Shown here: positions 47,729 through 57,050 of the stretch, in pieces
Layout: each line of letters starts with the position of its first letter
Position numbering within the stretch: position 1 is the stretch's first letter
Source: a virus
Length of the DNA: 64,000 bases
Direction: 5' to 3' (one strand)
Virus record (IMG/VR): IMGVR_UViG_3300029258_003380
Location: 1-64,000 of that record
Notes under the pieces: generated by a model
Database searches by the model: none
Told to the model about the DNA's origin: nothing
What the model saw: only the letters and a program-made list of their open reading frames with translations
Translations under genes and position numbers: made by a program

Positions 47729-50700
47729 TGCTTGGCGTGTATTCCAATCCAGCACGTGGCTTCATGACTTTATATCCGGTAGCTGATCTTGGTGATGACG
47801 CTGTCGTTGCGTTGTGGAAAGTTGGTGTGCGCGCCAAGAGTCAGATTTGCAAAGCAGAAGGTTTTGCTCTTCTGGTCATGTCCTGCGATAGGGTGCTTCC
47901 CATACGAATCAACTCCAAGACAGTCCAGCAGGCACGCCAGGAAGCGATCAAGTGTGTTCGCTCAGGGGAGGTCACCCTGCTCAAGTCCAGATACAGGGGA
48001 CGGCACACGGTGTTTGAGAGGGTAGAGACGATCAGCGTGATGAGACCGGGAGTTGCTGAGTTGGACAAAGCCGCCAGTCTCGTTGCTCCGAGCGGTGTAT
48101 TGCTGGAGAAGGCGCTATCTCCGCAGGATCCAACCGATGCTCGTATGATCGCTAAACGTCTCGGAAGTCAGTTGCGGTTTGCAGAACAAAAGGTATTGGG
48201 AAACAAACTGGAGAAGTACGTTAAGCGCCTGAATGTAGACTGGCCAAACCTATCTCACAAGGAAACATCGAGACATCTGGCGAGTATTCGTGGAGAACTC
48301 CGAAAGATGCTTGGTACGGCGGCCGTTGAGGTAATGCCCACATGGAGTGGCAAGATAGAAACCAGATTGAAAGGTGTCTTTGCGAATGCACGAAAGGTGG
48401 TCCAGAGCAACTTCCTTCCTAGTGTGGGTGTGTCACTACGCCAGCCAGATGTTGTGGCAATCGGAGCAATTGCAGATCAGAGCGGTTGGTGGATGCGCGA
48501 TGCCGCAGGCGTCCGGTCGGACAGACTAACTGCACGTGCACGCAAAGTGGTGGCACAGGGGCTGCGCGATGGACTAGGCCGTCATGACATTGGGGAGATG
48601 CTGCAGAAGACCTTGCCCAAAGCGTGGCAGGCCATGGGGTCCAACTACTTCACTGTTGTTGCAGCAGCTGCGGTAAACAGAGCACGCTCATATTCGGAAG
48701 TCAGTGGTTACATCGAAGTTGGTATCGAGGCGCTGGAGGTGCAGGCAGTACTCGATGAGCGCACGACGGAAATATGCCGATGTCTGGACGGACAGGTCAT
48801 CGATACGCATGTGGTCAGTCAGCAAATTGTAGGCGCCATGAACGTGGCACGTCCGGAGGACATCCGTGATGCCTCTCCATTCCTGAAGGAGATTACCAAC
48901 CAAAAGACTGGTGTGCGCAGCATTGTCACCGCGAATAACGGGACCAAAATTGCGGATGTAGTTCGCAGCGGTGTTGGGCGCGTCGATGATCGTGGAATAT
49001 TCAAATACTTCAAGGCCGGCAACCAGCTCGCCGATGCCAACATAGGACCGCCTCCTTATCACCACATTTGCAGATCATGGACGATACCTGTCACTACGAC
49101 AGTGTCCGTTCCGAGAAATAAAATGGCTCGGGCAGGCGGCGGCGCACCTACTGCACCTAAGATAGTTCCAAAGGGTGGGAAGCCACGTCCAGGGGTTGGA
49201 CCACGGCCGCAGATTATGCATCCCAAGCCGACTACCAGGGAGCAACCGCTTGTCGGTGATCCAGACCTGATCGAACGCTATCCGTTTACACAGGATTTTG
49301 TTACGCCAGGCAATCTTCCAGCTCGTTGGTACAAGGATGCTGCTACGGGAGAACTCAAGCATGCAGCGGTATACCAGCGGTATCAGTACGACCCACAGAG
49401 CCGCGTCATTCGCGGGCTCGGTAGACCGTCGCAGGTAGCCAAACCCAAAGATCCGCTTAAGGACGTGTTGTCCGATCTGTCCAGGAAACTGAAACTATCT
49501 GCAGATACAAACGGCGTAGTAATGAATGTCGAGAAGCTGGGCACTAGAACTACGAAGGACTTTGTGCTCGCCGAAACTAAACAGCCAGCTGCCCATCGGG
49601 TCTACACGGTACGGAGCACTACAACGGGTGAGCTAGAATATTTGAAATTCAACAGTGACCTGCGTCGCAAATCCAGAAATGCTCTGTCAGATCTACGCCA
49701 TGCAGAATCGGCAGCTAAGATGGAACAGGCGTTGGCACGCATGGAGAAACAGGGATACCTGATCCGTACCAAGGACGCATCCACGGTTACTTTTGGGAAA
49801 CCAGCACCGAAGATGGCTCCCAAGGCCAGCCCTGGTCCAAAGCGTCCCCCCGCTACTCCACCTAAAAAGACGCCAAAGAAAAAGCCAACAGACCCAACGA
49901 TTGCACCGAAGCCAAAACCGAAGATTGTGGCACCCAATAAGAAGCCTCCAAAAAAGAAACCGCCACAACCCCCAGAGCCACAACAGCCCGCATCAGGTAA
50001 GGTAGATGACTATAGTGAATATGGATTGATAGAAAACAAACCTGTCACGGAGCAGTTGCAAAAACGAATAGAGATGGAAGGGGCTCGTCTATCCGATTAT
50101 TTGTCCAATGAAACGGCAAAGATGCAGTCAAGGTTTGGACGGAATCTTTTTGACCATGAACGGGCAGATAGAATCAGAGATTTTGTTGCGGCAGAGACAG
50201 GCAGTGTCAGTAAGTTTACAAGAAAAGTCATCACCGACAACACGGAGGCTCCTAATTCTTTTACAAAGGCAGTTTTGAAAAGGACCACCCAGCGCAAGGT
50301 GCGCCGTGGCTCGATGGGAGCGAACGTATTACCGTCGAAGGTAGGATTGAGGAAAGTCTCAATATCAGATACGGCCAAGTTGTATAACGATGCCTTTGAA
50401 CATCTCAGTCAGCGTGTTATGGATGCAGCCTTGGACAAGGGACTTCCTCGAGTGTTTTACGCAACCAAAGTCCGAGGTGGCGCATATCACTCCCATAATT
50501 TTAACGCGATTGTTTTGCCAGGAGAAGCCAGTGCGGCGGAGATTAAACGAATATTCCGTCATGAGTTCGGTCATTATGTAGATACTTTGGGAAAAGGAAA
50601 GGAAGCGGCCATTGAATTTCGAGAGATATACGCCACTCATGGTGGGCGGGTATTTACCAAGACGTATCCCAGTGGTTTCAGTTACAAATACAAACGAGGA

Positions 50701-50877
50701 AAGTGGGAAGACGAGTATTGCGGCAGAGTGTATGAGCATGCCGCTGCGGAAACAAATTCAGTGATGTCAGAGTCGTTCGCAGAGAGCACAAAACTCAAGC
50801 TAAATAAGATGTACGAAGCCAATCCAGACCATGTTGGCTACTACATGGCACAGGCAAAGGGGAGTTTCATACCATGA
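47728..50877 (+). CDS. Minor head protein (Mu gpF/SPP1 gp7-like) fused to zincin metalloprotease
   Basis: 1049 residues, far longer than usual for the family. Residues 270-455 are the head-morphogenesis domain (LDERTTEICRCLDGQVI about 342-358; PPPYHHICRSW about 440-450). A Lys/Pro-rich linker spans about 688-756. The C-terminal domain has RIFRHEFGHYVDTLG (HEFGH at 945-949) and a downstream SESFAE glutamate site, a zincin layout as in toxin metalloproteases. The head part is built into the capsid; the protease part may be carried in and injected. The overlapping 50874 gene could be a partner. Confidence 0.9.
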   Translation: MLGVYSNPARGFMTLYPVADLGDDAVVALWKVGVRAKSQICKAEGFALLVMSCDRVLPIRINSKTVQQARQEAIKCVRSGEVTLLKSRYRGRHTVFERVETISVMRPGVAELDKAASLVAPSGVLLEKALSPQDPTDARMIAKRLGSQLRFAEQKVLGNKLEKYVKRLNVDWPNLSHKETSRHLASIRGELRKMLGTAAVEVMPTWSGKIETRLKGVFANARKVVQSNFLPSVGVSLRQPDVVAIGAIADQSGWWMRDAAGVRSDRLTARARKVVAQGLRDGLGRHDIGEMLQKTLPKAWQAMGSNYFTVVAAAAVNRARSYSEVSGYIEVGIEALEVQAVLDERTTEICRCLDGQVIDTHVVSQQIVGAMNVARPEDIRDASPFLKEITNQKTGVRSIVTANNGTKIADVVRSGVGRVDDRGIFKYFKAGNQLADANIGPPPYHHICRSWTIPVTTTVSVPRNKMARAGGGAPTAPKIVPKGGKPRPGVGPRPQIMHPKPTTREQPLVGDPDLIERYPFTQDFVTPGNLPARWYKDAATGELKHAAVYQRYQYDPQSRVIRGLGRPSQVAKPKDPLKDVLSDLSRKLKLSADTNGVVMNVEKLGTRTTKDFVLAETKQPAAHRVYTVRSTTTGELEYLKFNSDLRRKSRNALSDLRHAESAAKMEQALARMEKQGYLIRTKDASTVTFGKPAPKMAPKASPGPKRPPATPPKKTPKKKPTDPTIAPKPKPKIVAPNKKPPKKKPPQPPEPQQPASGKVDDYSEYGLIENKPVTEQLQKRIEMEGARLSDYLSNETAKMQSRFGRNLFDHERADRIRDFVAAETGSVSKFTRKVITDNTEAPNSFTKAVLKRTTQRKVRRGSMGANVLPSKVGLRKVSISDTAKLYNDAFEHLSQRVMDAALDKGLPRVFYATKVRGGAYHSHNFNAIVLPGEASAAEIKRIFRHEFGHYVDTLGKGKEAAIEFREIYATHGGRVFTKTYPSGFSYKYKRGKWEDEYCGRVYEHAAAETNSVMSESFAESTKLKLNKMYEANPDHVGYYMAQAKGSFIP

Positions 50878-51176
50878 AGGGGCAGATACCGATAATTGAC
50901 AAAAAAGGGGATGTGGTGGCAAGACTCAGTTGGAAGGGCGATGAAAGAAAAGGCACCGGTACATGGTGGTATGCTACAAAGGATGTAGAAAAGTCGATTA
51001 TCAATTTGATAGAATTCAATGCAGATCTCAAGAAGGTTGGTTATGCTGACATGACCCACGATGCAGGAACTGTGAGGGGTTGGACGGGGTTCGCAGGCAA
51101 CTACCAGGCGCTCTGTTCGTCGTTGCCGAGCATAGGATTAGATGTTGACGACGAGAATATTACGTGGCCAATGTAA
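50874..51176 (+). CDS. Small protein coupled to the metalloprotease gene (possible inhibitor)
   Basis: 100 residues in an ATGA overlap. RLSWKGDERKGTGTWWYATK and a compact mixed fold, with no signal peptide. Tight coupling to a gene with a toxin-like C-terminal domain is the arrangement of toxin-immunity pairs, so an inhibitor role is a fair guess. No family is recognised; it could also be a head-assembly factor. Confidence 0.7.
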   Translation: MKGQIPIIDKKGDVVARLSWKGDERKGTGTWWYATKDVEKSIINLIEFNADLKKVGYADMTHDAGTVRGWTGFAGNYQALCSSLPSIGLDVDDENITWPM

Positions 51177-51221
51177 GGTCACGGTTGACGCAGTCCGTCA
51201 GGAAGGGTTAGGCTGTAAGGA

Positions 51222-51590
51222 ATGGAAGTGCTGATACAAAAACCTTTGGGGTCGTCTACAGGTGGACCATTTGCACAATTATTGCTAGAACCACACCAGG
51301 CTGTACGTGCAGCCCGGATGTTCGAGCGCGTGTTGCGCGAATCCTTTGAATACGACGAGAAAACCATGGGAAAGCCCTTCCGGGAACGGGTTCAAAACGG
51401 AACAGAGATGAAGAGACGTGCGCAAAAGATGGCACGATGGTTTAGGGTGTTCCGTGCCGACCTGGGGTATTCTATTTCCAGGATCGAAGCTGAGTTGGCG
51501 CAAGCGTTGCGCTGCGAACTAGACGGAGGAATCTACACGCCGGCTCCAAGTCGGGGTTCTTATGGCGTGCCGGAAGGAGACACACAATGA
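51222..51590 (+). CDS. Hypothetical structural-module protein
   Basis: 122 residues from ATG 51222. Helical and basic in the middle (VQNGTEMKRRAQKMARWFRV). The end overlaps the next gene. It lies between the minor head and scaffold-like genes; no domain recognised. Confidence 0.72.
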   Translation: MEVLIQKPLGSSTGGPFAQLLLEPHQAVRAARMFERVLRESFEYDEKTMGKPFRERVQNGTEMKRRAQKMARWFRVFRADLGYSISRIEAELAQALRCELDGGIYTPAPSRGSYGVPEGDTQ

Positions 51591-52507
51591 AAAAGAAATT
51601 TATGGAGCTTGTAAAACGTCAAACAGTACTCGCTGCGAAAGCTGCCAGCGGTACCGCGTCCAAAGTGGAGGTTGCAGAACTTGCCAAGATCACAACGGCG
51701 ATCAAGGCTGCCACTGACGATGACAACGACACACAGGCCACCACACTCACAACCATGACACTCACCGAGTTCCGTACCTGGCACGACAAGGCGGTCAAGG
51801 CCATCGAAGACGGTGACGCGGAACTGCTGCCGCTGGTCAAGAAGAACTTGGCCTCCATCAAAACACAGGCGAAGACCGACGGTGAGGATATCGTAGCGGT
51901 CGAGATGCCGGTGGAGAAGTCCGAGACCGACCGTATCGCAGAACTCGAGGCCAGGATCAAGGCGCTTGAGTCGGAGGATGAAGATGGCGATACCGGCGGT
52001 GAAGGAGATGATCCTGAAGGAGCAGCTGCCGCATCCAAGGAAGCGAAACCCACAGCGCAGGCTCTGGCCTTGGAAGCGATAGACACATTGCTCGCCAAGT
52101 ATGAAGAGGTTAAGACTGCAATCGAAGCCGGTGGTGTTACCAAGGAGCAATTGGACGCGATGTGGGACGACTGGCTCCTCAAGGATGCGATTCGCACGAG
52201 TGCCGCCATTATGGCCAAATGCGAGGAACTTAAGACTTGCGTTACCGATGTGATGCCAGTCCTTGAGAAGTTGGATGACGGAGAAGATGGCGGGGACGGC
52301 GATGGTGATGGCGGCGACGGAGACGGTGGTGACGGTGAAGAAGATGACGCCGGTGGTGAGGGTGACGGCGGAGACGGTGGGGAAAATGACGTCAACAAAT
52401 CAGGTCCTTCCAGTGCATGGCTTGGCGGCCGGGATTTGGCGGCGAAGAACCAGACACCAGAGGAACAAGTTGCGGCGATAAAAGCGGCTAAGGAAAAAGG
52501 TCGGTAA
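51587..52507 (+). CDS. Acidic scaffold-like protein
   Basis: 306 residues. A helical N-terminus, a Glu/Asp-rich coiled-coil middle (TDRIAELEARIKALESEDED) and a C-terminal run of Gly-Asp repeats (DGGDGDGDGGDGDGGDGE) before a short end. Acidic, helical, low-complexity proteins next to the protease and capsid genes are commonly prohead scaffolds or cores. The Gly-Asp repeat might bind divalent cations. Assigned by composition and place. Confidence 0.7.
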   Translation: MKKKFMELVKRQTVLAAKAASGTASKVEVAELAKITTAIKAATDDDNDTQATTLTTMTLTEFRTWHDKAVKAIEDGDAELLPLVKKNLASIKTQAKTDGEDIVAVEMPVEKSETDRIAELEARIKALESEDEDGDTGGEGDDPEGAAAASKEAKPTAQALALEAIDTLLAKYEEVKTAIEAGGVTKEQLDAMWDDWLLKDAIRTSAAIMAKCEELKTCVTDVMPVLEKLDDGEDGGDGDGDGGDGDGGDGEEDDAGGEGDGGDGGENDVNKSGPSSAWLGGRDLAAKNQTPEEQVAAIKAAKEKGR

Positions 52508-52534
52508 TAGGTCTCAACGTTCCGGAGGTACACC

Positions 52535-53566
52535 TTGGAAATCGGAATCTTTACATCGAGCCAGAAGAACGACGATGGCGTGCCGATATCTTTTTTCGGC
52601 ATGAACGACACCCACATTTTGGCGGCACTGTATAAAGCTGCGACAGCGATTGCTGGTCCTGGCATGGACTCATTTGATCCGCCGGCAGGCATGAAGGTGC
52701 ACAAGGTCGGTTCTGTTTCGGTGGAGGGAGTCGACGACGAGTCGGTGTATGTTATTCAGGCCGATGATGCTGCCAAGCCAGAGGGTGGTCGCATGCCAGG
52801 TGGTGCCAACGGGACATGGGCCATACAGTCGCTTATCTTTAGCAAAGATGAATTCACCGTTGAGACCGCGCGCAAATGGGTAACCGACCACGATGGCTTC
52901 GGTGACTATGGCGTGGACGAGACCGAGACTTCGTTTAGATTCCGTCAGTACGACCCTGAATATTTCGATGAGTTCCGCACGATAACAGTGGACACGGGCA
53001 TATCGGCCTCCTATGGCAAGATTGACAAAGAGACGGATACCACGACAGAAGATGCAGCCAAATCTTTGGAGGCGTCTATCCGCAAGTGGGAAGCTGTTCA
53101 CAACGTCAACAAGGCGATCATGGCCTCTGGGCTAAAGGTCCTTTCCGAGACGGCAGTTGTGACCAAAGGCGAGGATGGCGAATCCGAGGAACGCTTTGTC
53201 ATGTCCCTAGTGTTGGAGCCGAACGACGGCCAAGACGGGGCTCCTCTTAAGCCTGATACACAGGGTGACATTTACAGCGCGGCAGATGTACGCAAAGCGG
53301 CTCATGCTTGGATGGAGCACCACGGCGCGATAGATCTGCGCCATTCCTGGAAGGCACTTGGCAAGGACGAGGTCCGGCCACTCGAGACATACGTGGCTCC
53401 TGTAGATTTCACATTGGGTGAAGGGGACAATGCGTACGACGTAATCAAAGGAACATGGCTGCTAGGTGTTCGTATCGTAGACGATAAATTATGGGACGAA
53501 GTCAAAGACGGCGAACTAGGGGCTTATAGCATCGGTGGCACCGCCATCCGTGAGCCAGCAGAGTAG
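52535..53566 (+). CDS. XkdF-like prohead protease
   Basis: 343 residues from TTG 52535, 8 bases after GGAGG. The C-terminal half (DTQGDIYSAADVRKAAHAWM ... GTWLLGVRIVDDKLWDEVKD then GELGAYSIGG) matches the putative serine protease family XkdF, which matures capsids. The N-terminal half is less familiar (a DUF2213-like style). It sits just upstream of the scaffold and capsid genes, the expected place for a maturation protease. Confidence 0.85.
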   Translation: MEIGIFTSSQKNDDGVPISFFGMNDTHILAALYKAATAIAGPGMDSFDPPAGMKVHKVGSVSVEGVDDESVYVIQADDAAKPEGGRMPGGANGTWAIQSLIFSKDEFTVETARKWVTDHDGFGDYGVDETETSFRFRQYDPEYFDEFRTITVDTGISASYGKIDKETDTTTEDAAKSLEASIRKWEAVHNVNKAIMASGLKVLSETAVVTKGEDGESEERFVMSLVLEPNDGQDGAPLKPDTQGDIYSAADVRKAAHAWMEHHGAIDLRHSWKALGKDEVRPLETYVAPVDFTLGEGDNAYDVIKGTWLLGVRIVDDKLWDEVKDGELGAYSIGGTAIREPAE

Positions 53567-53575
53567 GAGTTAAGA

Positions 53576-54619
53576 ATGACTATTCCACGCAGTTGGAGCA
53601 ATAAGGGCGCCGACGATCAGAAGAATGTTTTTCGTCTAACGGATATGGATCCGGAGTTTGTTTCCCTAGTCACAGCAGGAGCTAATCGCCAAAAGCAGTT
53701 TCAGGTAGTCAAGGCGGACGATGCCTCTGATGATGTTCCCGGGGACGACGCGGACAACGACACAAAGGTGAAGACCCATAAAGCACGTGCCGAACATTTT
53801 GGAATCGAAATGCGTGAAGACGGCAACTTGTCATACCCAAGCGGAGAGCCAACGACGAAGTCCCTTTATGGAGACCCGGTCAATCTCATGTATCCGCTTG
53901 GAGTGAATGGCAACGAGGCAGATGGTGAGCTGATCAGCAAAGCCATCGCTCTATTTGAAAAAGACTCGGATAAGTACAAAGATATGATATCCAAGGTAGG
54001 AGTTTTTGCACGAATCATAACGGCTGCGTTGGCAGCAGATGTCGATGTGACCTGCCAAAAAGATGACGAGATATACGAGGCGCTACCCGCTGAAATCAAG
54101 GAGCGCATCAAAGAAAAGGCGGCAGCTGGTGAAGACGGCGGCGACGATGAAACCGATGGCAACGGGAACACCTCTCAGGGCGAAGATCTCTCGTCCTGGC
54201 TACAAGATGCAGGTGACCACGTGCAGACGCTCTCTCTGGATGTAGCAATCCAGAACGCGCTGGACGCCCAGGCCGACGGAGACGCACCTGAACACGCAGC
54301 AGCCAAAGGGGCGCAAGAGATCAACACCACGGCGGCGCCTCCCGTGGCGAAGGTTGGGGTACAGGCAGACAGTGACGGGCAGAATTTACAAGATGCCAAG
54401 ATTGCCAAGCTCGAGGGTGAGCTTAAGAAAGCGCGGAGGGAAATCGTCGCGTTTAAGGCTAAGGTATCGCGCCTGTCCAAGGGTGTGGGCAAATCCAGTG
54501 TTATGTTGACCGGCGAAGTCGGAGCACCAAGCACATCTGCTCATACTGAAAAATCAAGTCCTTCTCACGGTGCATTTAGCGCCGGAGGTGACATCGCTGC
54601 GGCGATTAGAGAGGACTAA
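53576..54619 (+). CDS. Scaffold/prohead core-like protein
   Basis: 347 residues. The start (FRLTDMDPEFVSLVTAGANR then QKQFQVVK) resembles the N-terminus of phage protease/scaffold proteins. The rest is acidic and coiled-coil-rich (IAKLEGELKKARREIVAFKA). It directly precedes the major capsid gene. It may be the substrate of the XkdF-like protease. Assigned from pattern and position. Confidence 0.74.
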   Translation: MTIPRSWSNKGADDQKNVFRLTDMDPEFVSLVTAGANRQKQFQVVKADDASDDVPGDDADNDTKVKTHKARAEHFGIEMREDGNLSYPSGEPTTKSLYGDPVNLMYPLGVNGNEADGELISKAIALFEKDSDKYKDMISKVGVFARIITAALAADVDVTCQKDDEIYEALPAEIKERIKEKAAAGEDGGDDETDGNGNTSQGEDLSSWLQDAGDHVQTLSLDVAIQNALDAQADGDAPEHAAAKGAQEINTTAAPPVAKVGVQADSDGQNLQDAKIAKLEGELKKARREIVAFKAKVSRLSKGVGKSSVMLTGEVGAPSTSAHTEKSSPSHGAFSAGGDIAAAIRED

Positions 54620-54651
54620 CACCAACAAGACCCACAAGGGAGGAACTAAAA

Positions 54652-55590
54652 ATGGCAACTGCAAATCAAACAATCATGGCCAAAGCGGACATGGAGGTCG
54701 CTGACCTCATCGCCGATGGTGGATATCTTCAAGCCGAGCAATCTGAGAAGTTTGTCGTAGACATGATCAAAGCATCCGTGCTTATGAGCATGATCAACGT
54801 GCAGACTACGAAGTCGCACACCAAGCAAATCGACAAGGTCGGGATCAGTGGCCGCGTACTGCGCCCTGGTACCAGTGGACATGCACTCGCAGCGGCGGAC
54901 AGGGTAAAACCCACCACCGACAACGAGACATTGCACACGCATCTAATGAAGTCCGAGATCAACCTCAACGACGAGGTACTCGAAGACAACATCGAGGGCG
55001 GAAACTTCAAAACGACGGTCATGGCCATGATGGCAGATCATACGGCCCTGGACCTGGACGACCTCCTGGCCAACGGCGACACCACTTCGGCCGACCCGTT
55101 GCTCGCGCTGCTCGACGGCATGATCGTGTCGGCAACGTCGCACATCGTGAACGCAGCTGGTGTACCAATTGCGAAGTCGATGCTGAAGGATGCGATCAAG
55201 GCGATGCCATCGCAGTACAACCGCATGAAACGGAACCAGCGATTCCTGACGTCGGAAGATGCGCAGATCGACTACCACGACTACCTGGCCGACCGAGCCA
55301 CTGTCCTGGGTGACAAGAAAGTTCAGGACGACTCGCCAGATCGCTACGGCAACAGGGCGATCACGGGTATTCCGGTATTCCCGGACGACTTGGGCGTTGG
55401 TAGTGACGAGACAGCGGTTCTGTTACTGGATCCCAAACTGGCGATCTGGGGATTCTGGCGCAAGGTCAAGGTCGAGACCGATAGGGATATTCGCACAGGC
55501 GAATGGATCATGGTCACGTCCTTGCGTGGTGGATTCCTCTACAAAGAGGAAGACGCGGTCGTCAAAATCATAGGCGTCAAGACTCAGTAG
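54652..55590 (+). CDS. Major capsid protein
   Basis: 312 residues; RBS GGGAGG. Features of HK97-fold capsids of myo- and siphophages are visible: an N-terminal arm, KSEINLNDEVLEDNIEGG (E-loop to spine region), MKRNQRFLTSEDAQIDYHDY and the C-terminal GEWIMVTSLRGGFLYKEEDA. It comes right after the protease and scaffold genes, and codons are well optimised. It assembles the icosahedral shell. Confidence 0.9.
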   Translation: MATANQTIMAKADMEVADLIADGGYLQAEQSEKFVVDMIKASVLMSMINVQTTKSHTKQIDKVGISGRVLRPGTSGHALAAADRVKPTTDNETLHTHLMKSEINLNDEVLEDNIEGGNFKTTVMAMMADHTALDLDDLLANGDTTSADPLLALLDGMIVSATSHIVNAAGVPIAKSMLKDAIKAMPSQYNRMKRNQRFLTSEDAQIDYHDYLADRATVLGDKKVQDDSPDRYGNRAITGIPVFPDDLGVGSDETAVLLLDPKLAIWGFWRKVKVETDRDIRTGEWIMVTSLRGGFLYKEEDAVVKIIGVKTQ

Positions 55591-55654
55591 TCCATAGCGT
55601 CACAGTTGTTCGAACGAATACGGCGTAATATTCGCCTAAAAATGGAGGAATAAA

Positions 55655-56008
55655 ATGGCCCTTGGAGCAATTACAATTCATGCCGTAAGGCAAACAGAGG
55701 CGGGTGGACAAGCACTGGTATGCAGTTGTGCAGGTGATGGTGCGTACGTGGCCGGCGGAACAGCCGACTTCAACGCATCTCTTCGCGCCGCGATCAAAAC
55801 ACTTCACGCCGCAGCAACCGACAAGAACGTGCGCGGTGAAGAAAATGTCTCGTGTCTCTACGTTGTCCCGGCAAGGGCAGGCGTTTACGTGCCCAGTTAT
55901 GACTACGCGAACGACAAGCTGTTCGTGTATGACAACAGCACAGACGCAGAGTCCATCGTCGCAAACATGAGCGGCACAACTTTCGAATTCGTCGCGGTTT
56001 GTAAGTAA
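55655..56008 (+). CDS. Small capsid-associated protein
   Basis: 117 residues. A beta-rich N-terminus (AITIHAVRQTEAGGQALVCS) and a compact C-terminal part. Position directly after the capsid gene suggests head decoration, but no family is recognised. Confidence 0.72.
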   Translation: MALGAITIHAVRQTEAGGQALVCSCAGDGAYVAGGTADFNASLRAAIKTLHAAATDKNVRGEENVSCLYVVPARAGVYVPSYDYANDKLFVYDNSTDAESIVANMSGTTFEFVAVCK

Positions 56009-56036
56009 GAATCGCGTTCGACAGACCTACGGGGAA

Positions 56037-56089
56037 GCGGCGGCCCTCCGCCCAAGTGATCCCCCCCCACATCAACGGGGGGTCGCCGC
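56037..56089 (+). other. GC-rich stem structure after the decoration gene
   Basis: GCGGCG (56037-56042) can pair with CGCCGC (56084-56089), enclosing an inner hairpin of a C run (56061-56068) and GGGGGG (56077-56082). There is no T run afterwards, so it is not a standard intrinsic terminator. It lies in the 126-base gap before the 56135 gene and may act as an mRNA processing or stability element. Confidence 0.6.
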
Positions 56090-56134
56090 CAAACTGTACA
56101 GGGGTTGAAGAGTAGTAAAGAAAAGGAGAATCGC

Positions 56135-56749
56135 ATGATCACGGCAGTTAGACTATTAGAATACGACAAGCGCAAGAATCATTGTCTGCGGACCTACACC
56201 TCTGGGGCGACAGGTACTAAGTACACGTCTGGGTCGGTGGCAAGCCCGTCGGCATTTCGCGTCGTCCGCAACAGGAATGAACTGCAGGAGCTTTCCAGTT
56301 TTCCACAGTTTGAAATCAAACAGTTTGAAGATCTGGATCATCTGCATGAGTTCGTGCAGCACGAGATGGAACAGCGTGCACGAGTTGGTTTGCCAGCGGT
56401 ACGTGCTGCAGTAATGGGAGGACCGTCAGGAAACGCAAGTGGCAAGCATGTACGACCTACAGTAGAAAGCCGTCTGCCACGTGCCGCATCCGGACCTCCA
56501 TCTGATCACACCAAGACGAACACAGGTCGTCAGCCATTGGTTCCGAACACCAAAGAAGATGGTGCCAACCGAGCCGATGGAGGGGACGCGAAGAAGACAG
56601 AAGAGAAAAATGAAAAGAAGGTCCAGGAACCGTCGACGGGCAAAAAGACTCCGCCAAAGAAGTCCGGCAAGGGCAAGGGCGGAAAGAAGACCAGTAATAA
56701 AAAGGCTGCGAGAAAACGAGCGGTGAAACCAGCGGACAACGACAAATAG
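56135..56749 (+). CDS. Structural-module protein with basic low-complexity tail
   Basis: 204 residues; ATG 56135 follows AAAAGGAG. A small N-terminal domain (VRLLEYDKRKNHCLRTYTSG ... LHEFVQHEMEQRARVG) is followed by a long Lys/Pro/Gly tail with KKSGKGKGGKKTSNKKAARK. The tail has 23 bases identical to the end of the 60156 gene. It may bind DNA or the capsid interior. Confidence 0.74.
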   Translation: MITAVRLLEYDKRKNHCLRTYTSGATGTKYTSGSVASPSAFRVVRNRNELQELSSFPQFEIKQFEDLDHLHEFVQHEMEQRARVGLPAVRAAVMGGPSGNASGKHVRPTVESRLPRAASGPPSDHTKTNTGRQPLVPNTKEDGANRADGGDAKKTEEKNEKKVQEPSTGKKTPPKKSGKGKGGKKTSNKKAARKRAVKPADNDK

Positions 56750-56761
56750 TCGGAGGAAGTT

Positions 56762-57037
56762 ATGGGACAAACACCGCAGCCGCGACACGCGGCGATACGA
56801 GACACTGGGGACTTGGCACTAGCTGCCTTTGCCCACATGGAAGGTTTTCGGGTTGTCAAGGCAGAGGAGAACAAACGTGGCCGCATCACTGAGTACAGGT
56901 TTACTATCGAGGATCCTGACGAGCGGTGGGAATCACTTTGTTTGGACTTTGCAAACTCAGAGGCACAGCGACACGACGCATCTGTGCGCATGTTGAAGCG
57001 CCTCTGTAAACGTTCGGCCCGTAACGGGGGTCATTGA
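56762..57037 (+). CDS. Conserved phage hypothetical protein
   Basis: 91 residues; RBS GGAGG. The pattern DTGDLALAAFAHMEGFRVVK ... YRFTIEDPDERWESLCLDFA then NSEAQRHDASVRMLK matches a small phage and bacterial family (a DUF5659-like type). It is often found in structural or packaging neighbourhoods. Function not known to me. Confidence 0.84.
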   Translation: MGQTPQPRHAAIRDTGDLALAAFAHMEGFRVVKAEENKRGRITEYRFTIEDPDERWESLCLDFANSEAQRHDASVRMLKRLCKRSARNGGH

Positions 57038-57050
57038 CTGAGGATGACAC

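Noticed and set aside
51619-52704. 361-codon Ser/Pro-rich open frame on the minus strand
   Set aside because: It is the reverse reading of Gly-Asp and Lys/Glu-rich codons in the scaffold-like gene. Low complexity explains the missing stops.
56037-56089. GC-rich stem considered as an intrinsic terminator
   Set aside because: No T run follows the stem, so it is listed only as a structured region.
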